This document shows positions 26,802 to 35,569 of a stretch of 64,000 nucleotides of DNA, one piece after another. Under the pieces are notes generated by a model that was not told where the DNA came from, did not search any database, and was given only the letters and a program-made list of their open reading frames with translations. Both the position numbers and the translations under genes were made by a program. The stretch comes from an uncultured Rhodospirillales bacterium (GTDB lineage Bacteria; Pseudomonadota; Alphaproteobacteria; CACIAM-22H2), in contig CALANV010000016.1 in the NCBI GenBank assembly GCA_937926175.1, positions 29,518-93,517 on the forward strand, in the 5' to 3' direction. Every line of letters starts with the position of its first letter. Within the stretch, counting starts at the first letter, position 1.

Positions 26802-28106
26802 CTATACCGGCATCCGGATACGGACGCGCAGGCCGTTGGACGGCGAGTCGCCGAGCGTGATCTCGCCGCCATGGCCGCGCACGAAGTCGCGGGCGATCGT
26901 CAGCCCCAGACCGACGCCGCCGGTCGCCGTATTGCGCGAGACGTCGAGCCGGTAGAAGGGCTTGAACACGTCCTCGCGCGCATGCGGCGGAATGCCGGGG
27001 CCGTTGTCGTCGATGGTGATCTCGATCCAGCGGCCGCGTCGTGCCGCCTTCACCTGGACCTGCGTTCCGTGTCGGACGGCGTTGGCGATCAGGTTGTCGA
27101 AGCACCGCTTCGCTGCCTGCGGCCGGACCGGCACGACGAGGTCGCCGTCGGTCTCGACCTCGACCGCATGACCCTCGCGCCGCTTGGCCGATGCAATGTC
27201 GCCGATCAGGCGGCCGAGATCGACCGGCTCCGGCTGCTCCTCGCCCTCGCCGCGCACGAAGGCCAGATAGCTGTCGACCATGCGTTCCATGTCGGCGACA
27301 TCGGCCTTGAGGCCGGCGGCCGCCGGGCTGTCGAGCATGGCGAGTTCGAGCTTCATGCGCGTCAGCGGCGTGCGCAGATCGTGACTGATGCCCGCGAGCA
27401 TTTCGGTGCGTTGCGCAAGGAAGCGGCGGATGCGTTCGCGCATGACGATGAAGGCGGCGGCCGCTTGACGGACCTCGGCGGCGCCGGCCGGACGGAAATC
27501 GGGGTCGTCGCGGCCCTTGCCGAATTCCTCTGCGGCCGCGGCGAGGCGGCTGATCGGGCGCACCTGGTTGCGCATGAAGATCGAGGCGATGGCGAAGAAT
27601 ATCAGCGACGATCCCACCATCCACATCAAGAAGATGTAGACGGTCGAGGTGAACAGGCGCTCGCGCTGCGCGCGCACGTTGAGGACGCCATCCGGCAGCT
27701 GCACCGCAAGCGTGACCTCGCGCGGCAGGCTCCAGACGTCGAGCAGGAACGGGCGCCGGACGCGCTCGTTGAGGGCGCGCACGAGGATCGGCTCGAGAAT
27801 GCCGCTGCCGCGCTCCGGTCCGGTATTGGCGAGAATGGCGCCCGGCTCCATCCAGGCGCGGATTCCGGTCGTCACTTCGGACGTCTGGAAGACCCACGCA
27901 CGCCATTCGGGATCTTCGCTGCGGCCCAAGAGCTGCACGATCATCGCGACGTCGCCGGCCAACCCGTGCGCAAGACGGCGGGTCACCGTTTCCCATACGC
28001 GGTCGTAGAAGACGAAGGCGGCGACCAGCTGCACGAGGATGAGCGGCGTGACGATGATGATCAGCGCCCGGCCAAAAAGACTGCGCGGCATGTAGCGCTT
28101 CAGCAC
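26802..28106 (-). CDS. EnvZ-like sensor histidine kinase
   Basis: 434 residues. TM1 is at about residues 13-32, a periplasmic domain runs to about 150 and TM2 to about 175 (SSLIFFAIASIFM). HAMP follows, then the H-box MLAGISHDLRTPLTRMKLEL with the phospho-acceptor His, N-box FDNLIANAVRHG, and ATP-lid motifs DDNGPGIP and GGVGLGLTIA. This matches the EnvZ class. The GTG at 28106 is chosen because GGAGGTCGC sits directly before it. It follows the ompR-like gene by about 30 bases on the same strand. Stimulus unknown. Confidence 0.93.
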   Translation of the reverse strand: MLKRYMPRSLFGRALIIIVTPLILVQLVAAFVFYDRVWETVTRRLAHGLAGDVAMIVQLLGRSEDPEWRAWVFQTSEVTTGIRAWMEPGAILANTGPERGSGILEPILVRALNERVRRPFLLDVWSLPREVTLAVQLPDGVLNVRAQRERLFTSTVYIFLMWMVGSSLIFFAIASIFMRNQVRPISRLAAAAEEFGKGRDDPDFRPAGAAEVRQAAAAFIVMRERIRRFLAQRTEMLAGISHDLRTPLTRMKLELAMLDSPAAAGLKADVADMERMVDSYLAFVRGEGEEQPEPVDLGRLIGDIASAKRREGHAVEVETDGDLVVPVRPQAAKRCFDNLIANAVRHGTQVQVKAARRGRWIEITIDDNGPGIPPHAREDVFKPFYRLDVSRNTATGGVGLGLTIARDFVRGHGGEITLGDSPSNGLRVRIRMPV

Positions 28107-28137
28107 GCGACCTCCAATCGTCCGCCGGTGGGTATTC

Positions 28138-28818
28138 CTAATCCGTCCGCAGCAGGTAGCCGGCGCCGCGCACGGTGTGCAGGAACCGCGGCTGCCGCGG
28201 ATCTGCCTCGATCTTACGCCGCAGGCGCGTCACCTGCACGTCTACCGTGCGTTCGCCGCCCGAGATTCGCGACAGCCGCAAAAGCTCGCGCCGCTGCACG
28301 GCCGTGCCGGCGCGCTGCGCCAGAACCTTCAGCAGCGACGTCTCGGCAGTGGTCAGCCGGACAATGGTATCGCCGCGCCGCAGTTCCTCGCGCTTGAGGT
28401 CGAAGCGAAACTCGCCGAAGCGGACTTCATCGACCGGGACGACCGGCGGCGGCACGCGACGGAGAATCGCGCGGATCCGCAGCAGCAGCTCGTCGGGCTC
28501 GAACGGCTTGACGATGTAGTCGTCGGCGCCGCTCGCCAGCCCGCGGATGCGGTCCGGCGCCTCGCCCATCGCGGTGAGCAGCATGATCGGGACGTCCGTC
28601 GTTGCGCGCAGCCGCCGCGTGAGATCCACGCCGTCCTCGCCCGGCATCATCACGTCGAGGATGAGCAGATCGAAGGTGATCGCGTTGCACTTGGCGAGCG
28701 CCTCGGCGGCGTCGGCGGCCGTGGTGACGAGAAAGCCGTTCTTCGACAGATACTGGCGCAACAGTTCGCGCAACCGCGCATCGTCGTCGACCACCAGGAT
28801 GTGCGCGCTGTCCGTCAT
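28138..28818 (-). CDS. ompR: OmpR-like response regulator
   Basis: 226 residues. The receiver domain has the acidic pair in VVDDDARLRELL, phospho-Asp in LLILDVMMPGEDG, Thr in MLLTAMGEAPDRIRG and Lys in VKPFEPDELLLRI. The C-terminal winged helix has LTTAETSLLKVLAQRAGTAV, the RISGGERTVDVQVTRLRRKI recognition region and LHTVRGAGYLL. Cotranscribed with the EnvZ-like kinase downstream. Likely targets include envelope functions, but none is identifiable here. Confidence 0.95.
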   Translation of the reverse strand: MTDSAHILVVDDDARLRELLRQYLSKNGFLVTTAADAAEALAKCNAITFDLLILDVMMPGEDGVDLTRRLRATTDVPIMLLTAMGEAPDRIRGLASGADDYIVKPFEPDELLLRIRAILRRVPPPVVPVDEVRFGEFRFDLKREELRRGDTIVRLTTAETSLLKVLAQRAGTAVQRRELLRLSRISGGERTVDVQVTRLRRKIEADPRQPRFLHTVRGAGYLLRTD

Positions 28819-28905
28819 CGGCGCGGGTCAGTATAGAGACGCTTGGCGGGCCGGCAAGCTCAACGGTCTCGCCGGCGACGCGCGGACCTCCCGTGTCCGG
28901 GACGT

Positions 28906-29409
28906 TCAACGCGGGCGCGCGGGCGCGGTCGCGCCGACGAAGCGGGCGCGGTCGGCTTCGTTGATCAGGCCGAGCATCACCCGCTTGTAGCCCTCGACGG
29001 CGGCGGCCCCGGCCGCGCGATAGGCGGCTGCGACGCGGGCGCGCTGGTTTTCCGTGAGCTTGCGCTCGAGCTCCTGACCCGCGGGGGTTAGCTCAAGCCG
29101 CCGCTCGCGGCGGTCGGTGGGGCCCGGCCGATGGGTGACGTAGCCCTCGCGGATGAGCTGGCTCAGTACGCGGCTCAGGCTCTGCTTCGTCACGCGCAGG
29201 ATGGCAAGGAGCTCGCCGACGCGGATGCCGGGGTAGCGGCCGACGAAATAGATGACGCGGTGATGGGCGCGCCCCATCGACAGTTTCGCGAGGATGGCAT
29301 CTGGTTCGGCCGTGAAGTCGCGATAGGCATAGAACAGGAGCTCGATCCCCTGCCGGAGCTCCTCGTCGCGCAGATAGAGATGTTGCACGCCGGGTTTCAG
29401 GTCAGCCAT
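28906..29409 (-). CDS. MarR-family transcriptional regulator
   Basis: 167 residues. Winged helix-turn-helix with RAHHRVIYFVGRYPGIRVGE, recognition helix VTKQSLSRVLSQLIREGYV and wing RPGPTDRRERRLELTPAG. Divergent from ilvE with 131 bases between the starts, an arrangement repeated across alphaproteobacteria, so it probably controls ilvE and itself. Ligand unknown. Confidence 0.93.
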   Translation of the reverse strand: MADLKPGVQHLYLRDEELRQGIELLFYAYRDFTAEPDAILAKLSMGRAHHRVIYFVGRYPGIRVGELLAILRVTKQSLSRVLSQLIREGYVTHRPGPTDRRERRLELTPAGQELERKLTENQRARVAAAYRAAGAAAVEGYKRVMLGLINEADRARFVGATAPARPR

Positions 29410-29540
29410 CGGATATTCGATTCCTGCAGGGCAGATTTACGTCAGGTTTGTTGACTTATATGGGGCAAATGTGTTTCTTGATGCAACAGCTATGCGCATG
29501 GAAATTTTCGGAAGCGCCTGACTAACGCAAGGAAACAACC
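29410..29540. promoter_or_regulatory. marR/ilvE divergent promoter region
   Basis: A shared 131-base promoter region. AT-rich segments include ttgacttatatgggg (about 29452-29466) with a TTGACT that could be a -35 toward ilvE. AAGGAA precedes the ilvE ATG. The MarR operator most likely lies within the AT-rich core, but no perfect dyad stands out by eye. Confidence 0.35.
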
Positions 29541-30434
29541 ATGGCTGATCTTGTCCCGTTCGACGATCGCGACGGCTACATCTGGTTCAACGGCAAGCTG
29601 GTTCCGTGGCGCGAGGCGAAGATCCATGTCCTCACGCACGGCCTGCACTATGCCAGCGCGGTCTTCGAGGGCGAGCGCGCCTATAACGGCCATATCTTCA
29701 AGTCGCGCGAACACAGCGAACGGTTGATCAAGTCGGGCAAGATTTTGGGCTTCGACATTCCCTACACGGCCGAGGAGCTCGACCGCGCCAAGATCGAGAC
29801 GATGAAGGCCAACAACCTGACAGACTGCTACGTGCGGCCGATCGCCTGGCGCGGGTCAGAGATGATGGGCGTGTCGGCGCAGGCGACGAAGATCAACGTT
29901 GCGATCGCGACCTGGCAATGGCCGTCCTATTTCTCGCCGGAGCTGCGCGAGAAGGGCATTCGCATGTGCTGGGCCAAGTGGAACCGTCCGGCGCCCAACA
30001 CCGCGCCGACCGCGGCGAAGGCGACGGGTCTCTACATGATCTGCACGCTGTCGAAGCATGCGGCGGAGGCAGAGGGCTATCACGATGCCCTGATGCTCGA
30101 CTGGCGCGGCCAGATCGCCGAGGCGACCGGTGCCAACGTGTTTCTCGTCATCGACGGCGAGATCCATACGCCGAAGCCGGACTGCTTCCTCGACGGCATC
30201 ACGCGCCGCACGGTGATCGAGCTCGCACGTCAGCGCCAGTACAAGGTGATCGAGCGCGCCATCATGCCGAACGAGCTTGCCCGCGCGCAGGAGGTGTTCC
30301 TGACCGGAACCGCCGCCGAGGTGACGGCGGTCGGCGAGATCGGCGAGTACAAGTTCACGGTCGGGCCGGTCACCCGCAACCTGCGCGACGACTACGCCAA
30401 GCTGGTGCGCACGCCGCCCGCCCAAGCGGCGTGA
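29541..30434 (+). CDS. ilvE: Branched-chain amino acid aminotransferase
   Basis: PLP fold-type IV transaminase converting leucine, isoleucine and valine to their 2-oxo acids and back. 297 residues. Motifs: VLTHGLHYASAVFEGERAY at the N-terminus, SKHAAEAEGYHDALMLD, GQIAEATGANVFLVIDG with the family signature, DGITRRTVIELA, and EVFLTGTAAEVTAVGEIG. It lacks D-amino-acid transaminase features. Divergent from the MarR gene and convergent with moaE. Confidence 0.95.
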   Translation: MADLVPFDDRDGYIWFNGKLVPWREAKIHVLTHGLHYASAVFEGERAYNGHIFKSREHSERLIKSGKILGFDIPYTAEELDRAKIETMKANNLTDCYVRPIAWRGSEMMGVSAQATKINVAIATWQWPSYFSPELREKGIRMCWAKWNRPAPNTAPTAAKATGLYMICTLSKHAAEAEGYHDALMLDWRGQIAEATGANVFLVIDGEIHTPKPDCFLDGITRRTVIELARQRQYKVIERAIMPNELARAQEVFLTGTAAEVTAVGEIGEYKFTVGPVTRNLRDDYAKLVRTPPAQAA

Positions 30435-30440
30435 CGGACG

Positions 30441-30893
30441 CTAGCGTTCTTCCCACCGCGCGGCCGCGGCGTCGTCTTTCGCGTCGGCGGCGACCCATTT
30501 GGCACCGCGGTCGGTGTCCTCGAGCTTCCAGAACGGCGCCTTGGTCTTGAGCCAGTCGATCAGGAAGCGACAGGCTTCAAACGCCGCTTCGCGGTGTGCC
30601 GAGGCGGTGATGACCAGGACGATGCGGTCGCCGGGCTCGAGGCGTCCGTAGCGGTGAACGATGAGGGAGGCCGAAAGCGGCCAGCGCCGGTTCGCCTCGG
30701 CCTCGATCGCGGCGAGCTGCTTTTCGGTCATGCCCGGATAGTGCTCGAGCGTCATCGCGTTGATTCTGGCGCCGCCCGCCATGTCACGCACCAGGCCGAC
30801 GAACGACACGACGCCGCCGATGTCGTGCCGGCCGGCGATGAGCCGGTCGAGTTCGGCGCCGGGGTCGAAGTCGTCGCGCTGGACGCGGATCAT
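30441..30893 (-). CDS. moaE: Molybdopterin synthase catalytic subunit
   Basis: With MoaD it inserts two sulfurs into precursor Z to make molybdopterin. 150 residues. GGVVSFVGLVRDMAGG, LEHYPGMTEKQLAAIEAEA, VHRYGRLEPGDRIVLVITAS, HREAAFEACRFLIDWLKTKA and PFWKLEDTDRGAKWV include the catalytic Lys pair. The ATG overlaps the moaD stop (ATGA, 30890-30893). Last gene in the mobB-moeA-moaD-moaE order; it has an acidic Ala-rich end. Confidence 0.96.
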   Translation of the reverse strand: MIRVQRDDFDPGAELDRLIAGRHDIGGVVSFVGLVRDMAGGARINAMTLEHYPGMTEKQLAAIEAEANRRWPLSASLIVHRYGRLEPGDRIVLVITASAHREAAFEACRFLIDWLKTKAPFWKLEDTDRGAKWVAADAKDDAAAARWEER

Positions 30894-31153
30894 GGCTCGC
30901 CGCTCCCCCCTGTGACCGGCGGGAAGATCGCGACTTCGTCGTCCGGGCCGACCGGGTAGTCGAGCGAGACGTGCTCGTGGTTTACGGCGACGCGGATCAC
31001 CGACATGTCCTTGAGCGCCTCGGCATGGCCCGGGGACTGCCGCTTCAGCCATTCAAGCAGGGTGCGCACGTCGCGCACTTCCGGCGGCGGGTGGAGCGCT
31101 TCCTCGCCCGTGCCGATCCGCGAGCGCACCCAGGCGAAATAGAGCAGTTTCAT
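30890..31153 (-). CDS. moaD: Molybdopterin synthase sulfur-carrier subunit, with tail beyond Gly-Gly
   Basis: 87-residue ubiquitin-like protein. Start MKLLYFAWVRSRIGTGEE, middle VIRVAVNHEHVSLDYPV, end DEVAIFPPVTGGSGEP. MoaD normally ends exactly at Gly-Gly, whose carboxylate is adenylated and thiocarboxylated; here four residues (SGEP) follow before the stop, which overlaps the moaE start. Either the tail is trimmed by a protease or the shown sequence has lost its original stop. The GGGGGG run at this point makes an indel possible, but no single-base change restores a stop at Gly-Gly. Overlaps moeA upstream by four bases. Confidence 0.93.
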   Translation of the reverse strand: MKLLYFAWVRSRIGTGEEALHPPPEVRDVRTLLEWLKRQSPGHAEALKDMSVIRVAVNHEHVSLDYPVGPDDEVAIFPPVTGGSGEP

Positions 31154-32412
31154 GACGCGACCTCGCTGAACGGCAGGAAGTCGACCATGCCCCCGGCGGG
31201 CACGGTCGTCAATTCCTCGGGCAGCTCGACCAGGCCGTCGGCCTCGACCAGCGACGTCAGGATTCCGGCGCCGTCGCGGGGAAACTTGATCGCGACGGGT
31301 ACGCCGTCCCCGCCGGGCGCAAGCCGCGCGCGGATCCATTCGCGACGCCCGCGCTTCTTTTTGATCTCGAAGGCGCTCCGTACCCGGAACAGGTGCGGTT
31401 CGCGTTCGGCCGCGTCGGCGCCGGCAAGGCCGAGCAGCAGCGGCCGGGCGAAGCGCAGGAACGTCACCATCATCGCGACCGGATTGCCGGGCAGGCCGAC
31501 GAACGGCACGCCCTTGACCTGACCCAGCGCCACCGGGCGGCCCGGGCGGATGGCGAGCCGCCAGAAATGGATCGAGCCCAGCGCCTCCACCGCGGCGCGG
31601 ACGTGGTCTTCCTCGCCGGTCGACATGCCGCCCGAGGTGATGATCGCGTCGACTTCACCGCTTGCACGCGCCAGCGCGTCGCGCACGACGTCGAGGCGGT
31701 CGCGCAGGATGCCCATGTCGCGCACGTGACAGCCGAGCTGCTCCAGGACGGCGCGCAGCACGTAGCGATTGGCGTCGTAGACGGCGCCGGGCGGCGTCGG
31801 CTCGCCGGGTTCGCGCAGCTCGTCGCCCGTCGAGAAGATCGCAACCGTCAGCGGACGATAGACCTCAAGCCGTGTCGCGCCGATCGAGGCGGCGAGGCCG
31901 ATGTCCTGCGGCCGCAGCCGGTGGCCGCGCCGCAGCACGGTGCTGCCGGCCCTGACGTCCTCGCCGGCCTTGCGCCGGTTGGCGCCGCGCTTGATGCCCG
32001 GGGGCAGCACGACCTCGCCGCCGTCGACGCGCACGTCCTCCTGCATGAAGACGGTATCCGGGCCCGCCGGCATCGGCGCGCCGGTGAACACGCGGACGGC
32101 GGTGCCGCGCGCGATCGGTCCGTCGAGCGGATGGCCTGCCGCGGCCCGTCCGGCGATGCGCAGGCGCGTTTCGCCGTTCGGGACGAGGTCGTCGTAGAAG
32201 ACCGCGTAGCCGTCCACGGCGGCGTTGTCGTGCGGCGGCACGTCGCGCGTCGAGACGAGGTCCGCGGCCAGAATGCGCCCGCGCGCGGCGCCGAGCGGCA
32301 CGGTTTCCGTGCCGGCGACGACGGTGATGCGCGAGGCGAGAATCTTCAGCGCCTCGTCGGCGCGCATGAGAGCGCCGCCGAAGGCGAAGCAGTCGTCGGA
32401 GAGCTGCGCCAT
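31150..32412 (-). CDS. moeA: Molybdopterin molybdotransferase
   Basis: Inserts molybdate into adenylylated molybdopterin. 420 residues. N-terminal STRDVPPHDNAAVDGYAVFY, FTGAPMPAGPDTVFMQEDV, then the MoCF-fold domain with IFSTGDELREPG, DANRYVLRAVLEQLGC, ITSGGMSTGEEDHV and FVGLPGNPVAMMVTFLRF, and domain IV to the end. The start is placed at ATG 32412 (MAQLSDDCFAFGG). It overlaps moaD by ATGA and follows mobB by four bases, so the whole cluster is coupled. Confidence 0.96.
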   Translation of the reverse strand: MAQLSDDCFAFGGALMRADEALKILASRITVVAGTETVPLGAARGRILAADLVSTRDVPPHDNAAVDGYAVFYDDLVPNGETRLRIAGRAAAGHPLDGPIARGTAVRVFTGAPMPAGPDTVFMQEDVRVDGGEVVLPPGIKRGANRRKAGEDVRAGSTVLRRGHRLRPQDIGLAASIGATRLEVYRPLTVAIFSTGDELREPGEPTPPGAVYDANRYVLRAVLEQLGCHVRDMGILRDRLDVVRDALARASGEVDAIITSGGMSTGEEDHVRAAVEALGSIHFWRLAIRPGRPVALGQVKGVPFVGLPGNPVAMMVTFLRFARPLLLGLAGADAAEREPHLFRVRSAFEIKKKRGRREWIRARLAPGGDGVPVAIKFPRDGAGILTSLVEADGLVELPEELTTVPAGGMVDFLPFSEVAS

Positions 32413-32416
32413 GGTC

Positions 32417-32941
32417 CTAACGGCCCGCCGCGGCCTGCGCCGGCTGCAGGCCGCAATGCGAGATGATGAAGTCGGCGATCTGTTCGACGTCGTTGAGGTC
32501 GAGGCGCGGCCGGCCATGCGTCTCATCGAGCGCGGCGTCGGCCGCCACCGCAATGATGTAGGGGTCGCTCGCGCACAGCAGCGACTTGCCGGCGGCCGCG
32601 CGATGAACCTCGATCTTGTCGTGCGGGTGGCCCTTGAATCCTTCGACGAGAAGCAGGTCCACCGGCGTCATGCGCGCGACGAGTTCGTCAAGGCCCGGCT
32701 CAGGCGCGCCGCGAAGCTCGTGCATCAGCGCCCAGCGCCGCGCCGACGTGACGAGGACCTCGGTCGCGCCAGCCGCACGGTGCTCGTACGAGTCCTTGCC
32801 CGGTTGATCGACGTCGAAGCCGTGATGCGCATGCTTGATGGTCGACACCGTCAGGCCCCGCGCGGTCAGAACGGGAATGAGCCGGACGAGCAGCGTCGTC
32901 TTGCCGCTTCCGCTCCAGCCCACGACACCGATGATCTTCAT
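32417..32941 (-). CDS. mobB: Molybdopterin-guanine dinucleotide synthesis protein MobB
   Basis: 174 residues. A P-loop GTP-binding protein that helps MobA attach GMP to molybdenum cofactor. Walker A VVGWSGSGKTTLLVRLIPVL (residues 5-24), switch region IKHAHHGFDVDQPGKDSYEH, and Walker B-like VDLLLVEGFKGHPHDKIEV. Its presence suggests DMSO-reductase-type enzymes that use the dinucleotide cofactor. Gene mobA is not in the window. Followed by moeA. Confidence 0.95.
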   Translation of the reverse strand: MKIIGVVGWSGSGKTTLLVRLIPVLTARGLTVSTIKHAHHGFDVDQPGKDSYEHRAAGATEVLVTSARRWALMHELRGAPEPGLDELVARMTPVDLLLVEGFKGHPHDKIEVHRAAAGKSLLCASDPYIIAVAADAALDETHGRPRLDLNDVEQIADFIISHCGLQPAQAAAGR

Positions 32942-32971
32942 TGCTGCCGTCTCGGCCTGCGCCGGCGCGCC

Positions 32972-33604
32972 TTACAGAATGTGCCGTACCGGCTTCTTCG
33001 CCTGTCCGACGCCGATCTCGTGCCGCTTCGCATCGGCTGCGTCCTCGTCACCGACATGTTTCAGGCCCTCGGCGAGATAGTCATAGCCGGTGATCAGCGT
33101 CAGCAGTGCCGCGACCCACAATCCGACCTCGCCGATAAGCGTGACGGGGAGAAACGCGGTCGGTGGGGCATCGCCGACGATGAGAAAGCCGAGCGCCGTC
33201 ATCTGGATACCCGTCTTCCATTTCGCAAGACGCGTGACCGGCAGGTTGTGCCGGTTCAACTCGGCCAGGAACTCGCGCAGCCCGGACACCAGCACCTCGC
33301 GGCAGAGAATGACGAGGGAGGCGAGCACGCTCCAGCCGGTGATCCGGTCGGTGGCGACGAGCATGAGGATCGTCGATGCGACCAGCAGCTTGTCCGCGAT
33401 CGGGTCCAGAATGCGCCCGAGCTTCGACTGCTGTTGCCAGGCCCGCGCGAGATAGCCGTCGAAATAATCGGTGACCGCCGCCGCCGTGTAAATCGCGCAG
33501 GCGACATAGCGCGTATAGTCGCCGCCCACGTAGAACAGCGCAACAACCACCGGAATGGCGATGATCCGCGATAGCGTCAGCGTCATCGGGAGGGTGGAAA
33601 GCAT
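32972..33604 (-). CDS. pgsA: CDP-diacylglycerol-glycerol-3-phosphate 3-phosphatidyltransferase
   Basis: Makes phosphatidylglycerol phosphate, the committed step to phosphatidylglycerol and cardiolipin. 210 residues, inner membrane. CDP-alcohol phosphotransferase signature D-x2-D-G-x2-A-R-x8-G-x3-D-x3-D read as DYFDGYLARAWQQQSKLGRI then LDPIADKLL. Further spans include LASLVILCREVLVSGLREF. A soluble tail of about 30 residues ends the protein. Located between uvrC and mobB, a conserved alphaproteobacterial order. Confidence 0.95.
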   Translation of the reverse strand: MLSTLPMTLTLSRIIAIPVVVALFYVGGDYTRYVACAIYTAAAVTDYFDGYLARAWQQQSKLGRILDPIADKLLVASTILMLVATDRITGWSVLASLVILCREVLVSGLREFLAELNRHNLPVTRLAKWKTGIQMTALGFLIVGDAPPTAFLPVTLIGEVGLWVAALLTLITGYDYLAEGLKHVGDEDAADAKRHEIGVGQAKKPVRHIL

Positions 33605-33649
33605 CAGTGTGTCCTTCCGGTGCGCAGCAGTGGGCCGACCGGGCGCATC

Positions 33650-35569
33650 TTAGCTTCCACCATGAAAATGGTCATAGATTTTTCGGGCGACGGCCCGGCT
33701 GATGCCGGGGACGTTCTCGAGATCGGCAAGTCCCGCCCGCGACACCGCCTTGGCAGAACCGAAATGCAGCAGCAGCGCCTTCTTGCGCGCAGGACCGATG
33801 CCGGCGATCTCGTCGAGCGGCGAACGTACCAGCGTCCGCGCGCGGCGTGCGCGATGACTGCCGATGGCGAAGCGGTGCGCCTCGTCGCGCAGCCGCTGCA
33901 GAAAATAGAGCACGGGGTCGCGCGGCTCGAGCTGGAACGGCGCGCGGCCGGCCATGAAGAAGCGTTCGCGGCCGGCGTCGCGATCCGGCCCCTTGGCGAT
34001 CGCGACGACGGGAATGTCCGAGATGCCGAGGTCGACCATCACCTGCTGCGCGGCGTTGAGCTGTCCCTGGCCGCCGTCGATCAGGATCAGATCGGGCCAC
34101 GTGCCGCTGGTGCGCCCCGGATCCTCCTTGAGCGCGCGGCCGAAGCGGCGCGTAAGCACCTCGCGTATCATGCCGTAGTCGTCGCCCGGCGTGATTCCCG
34201 CCGGGTTGTCCGGACCGGCGGCGGTGCGGATGTTGAATTTGCGGTAGGCGTTCTTGATGAAGCCCTCGGGCCCGGCGACGATCATCGCGCCGATCGCCTC
34301 CTGTCCCGCGATATGGCTGTTGTCGTAGACCTCGATGCGGTTCGGCGGCGCCTCGAGACCGAAGGCGGCGGCCACCCCTTCCAGCAGCTTGCTCTGTGAG
34401 GCGCTCTCGGACAGGCGGCGGGCCAGTGCCTCGCGGGCATTGGCGAGGGCGTGTTCGACCGGCTTGCGCTTGTCGCCGCGCTCGGGCACCGCGATCCGCA
34501 CGCGCATGCCCATCTTTTGCGTCAGCGCGTCGGCCAGCAGCTCGCGTTCGGCGATGTCCTCGCTCAGCAGGATCAGCGGTGGCGCCGGCTTGTCGTCGTA
34601 GAACTGGGGCAGGAAAGCGCCCAGCACTTCGGCCGTCGACAGGTTGCGGTCGGCGCGCGGGAAATAGGCGCGGTTGCCGTAGTTCCGCCCGCTGCGGAAG
34701 AAGAACACCTGGATGCAGGTCAGGCCGCCGGCCTGGTGGGCGGCGATCACGTCCGCATCGCCCACGCCCTCGATGTTGATGTCCTGGCGAGCCTGAATCT
34801 GGGTCAGCGCGCGGATACGGTCGCGGAACAGCGCCGCACGCTCGAAGTCGAGCGAATCGCTCGCCGCCTGCATGCGTTGCGCGAGGTCGGCCTGCACTTC
34901 GTGCGACCGTCCCGACAGGAATTCCTCGGCCTGGCGGACGAGCTGGCCGTAGTCCTCGACGCTGATGCGTCCCACGCACGGCGCCGAGCAGCGCTTGATC
35001 TGGTAGAGAAGGCACGGCCGCGTTCGCCCCGCGAACACCGTATCGGCGCACGAGCGCAGCAGGAACGCGCGTTGCAACGCGGTCAGGGTCTGGTTGACGG
35101 CACCGGCCGAGGCGAACGGTCCGAAGTAGCTGCCCTTGCGGTCGCGGCTGCCGCGGTGCTTGGCCAGCTGCGGATACTCGTGATCCTGCAGGATTGCGAT
35201 ATACGGAAACGACTTGTCGTCGCGCAGAAGCACGTTGTAGCGCGGCGTCAGGCGCTTGATCAGGTTGCTCTCGAGCAGCAGCGCCTCGATCTCGGTGTGG
35301 GTCGTGATCACCTCGAGGCTGCGGGTCTCGGCCACCATGCGCTGCAGGCGGTTCGGCAGGCGCGAGAACTGCAGGTATTGGGCCACGCGGCGCTTCAGGT
35401 TTCGCGCCTTGCCGACGTAGAGTGCTTCACCCTTGTCGTCGAGCATGCGGTAGACGCCGGGACTGCCCGGCAGCGTCGCCAGCGCCGCACGGATCGCTTC
35501 CGCGCCGCGCGCCAGACCGCTCGGAATCGGCTCGTCGCCGAACTCGACCGTGTTCGTTTCGTCGTCCAT
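33650..35569 (-). CDS. uvrC: Excinuclease ABC subunit C
   Basis: Nuclease making both incisions in nucleotide excision repair. 639 residues. The N-terminal GIY-YIG domain has LPGSPGVYRMLDDKGEALYV and GKARNLKRRVAQYL. A Cys-bearing stretch, LLYQIKRCSAPCVGRISVED, follows, then the UVR helix (SLDFERAALFRDRIRALTQI). The RNase H-like domain carries DNSHIAGQEAIGAMIVAGPE and DLILIDGGQGQLNAA, and the end holds a helix-hairpin-helix pair (DEIAGIGPARKKALL, LENVPGISRAVARKI). Partner uvrB is 4 kb away. Confidence 0.98.
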   Translation of the reverse strand: MDDETNTVEFGDEPIPSGLARGAEAIRAALATLPGSPGVYRMLDDKGEALYVGKARNLKRRVAQYLQFSRLPNRLQRMVAETRSLEVITTHTEIEALLLESNLIKRLTPRYNVLLRDDKSFPYIAILQDHEYPQLAKHRGSRDRKGSYFGPFASAGAVNQTLTALQRAFLLRSCADTVFAGRTRPCLLYQIKRCSAPCVGRISVEDYGQLVRQAEEFLSGRSHEVQADLAQRMQAASDSLDFERAALFRDRIRALTQIQARQDINIEGVGDADVIAAHQAGGLTCIQVFFFRSGRNYGNRAYFPRADRNLSTAEVLGAFLPQFYDDKPAPPLILLSEDIAERELLADALTQKMGMRVRIAVPERGDKRKPVEHALANAREALARRLSESASQSKLLEGVAAAFGLEAPPNRIEVYDNSHIAGQEAIGAMIVAGPEGFIKNAYRKFNIRTAAGPDNPAGITPGDDYGMIREVLTRRFGRALKEDPGRTSGTWPDLILIDGGQGQLNAAQQVMVDLGISDIPVVAIAKGPDRDAGRERFFMAGRAPFQLEPRDPVLYFLQRLRDEAHRFAIGSHRARRARTLVRSPLDEIAGIGPARKKALLLHFGSAKAVSRAGLADLENVPGISRAVARKIYDHFHGGS

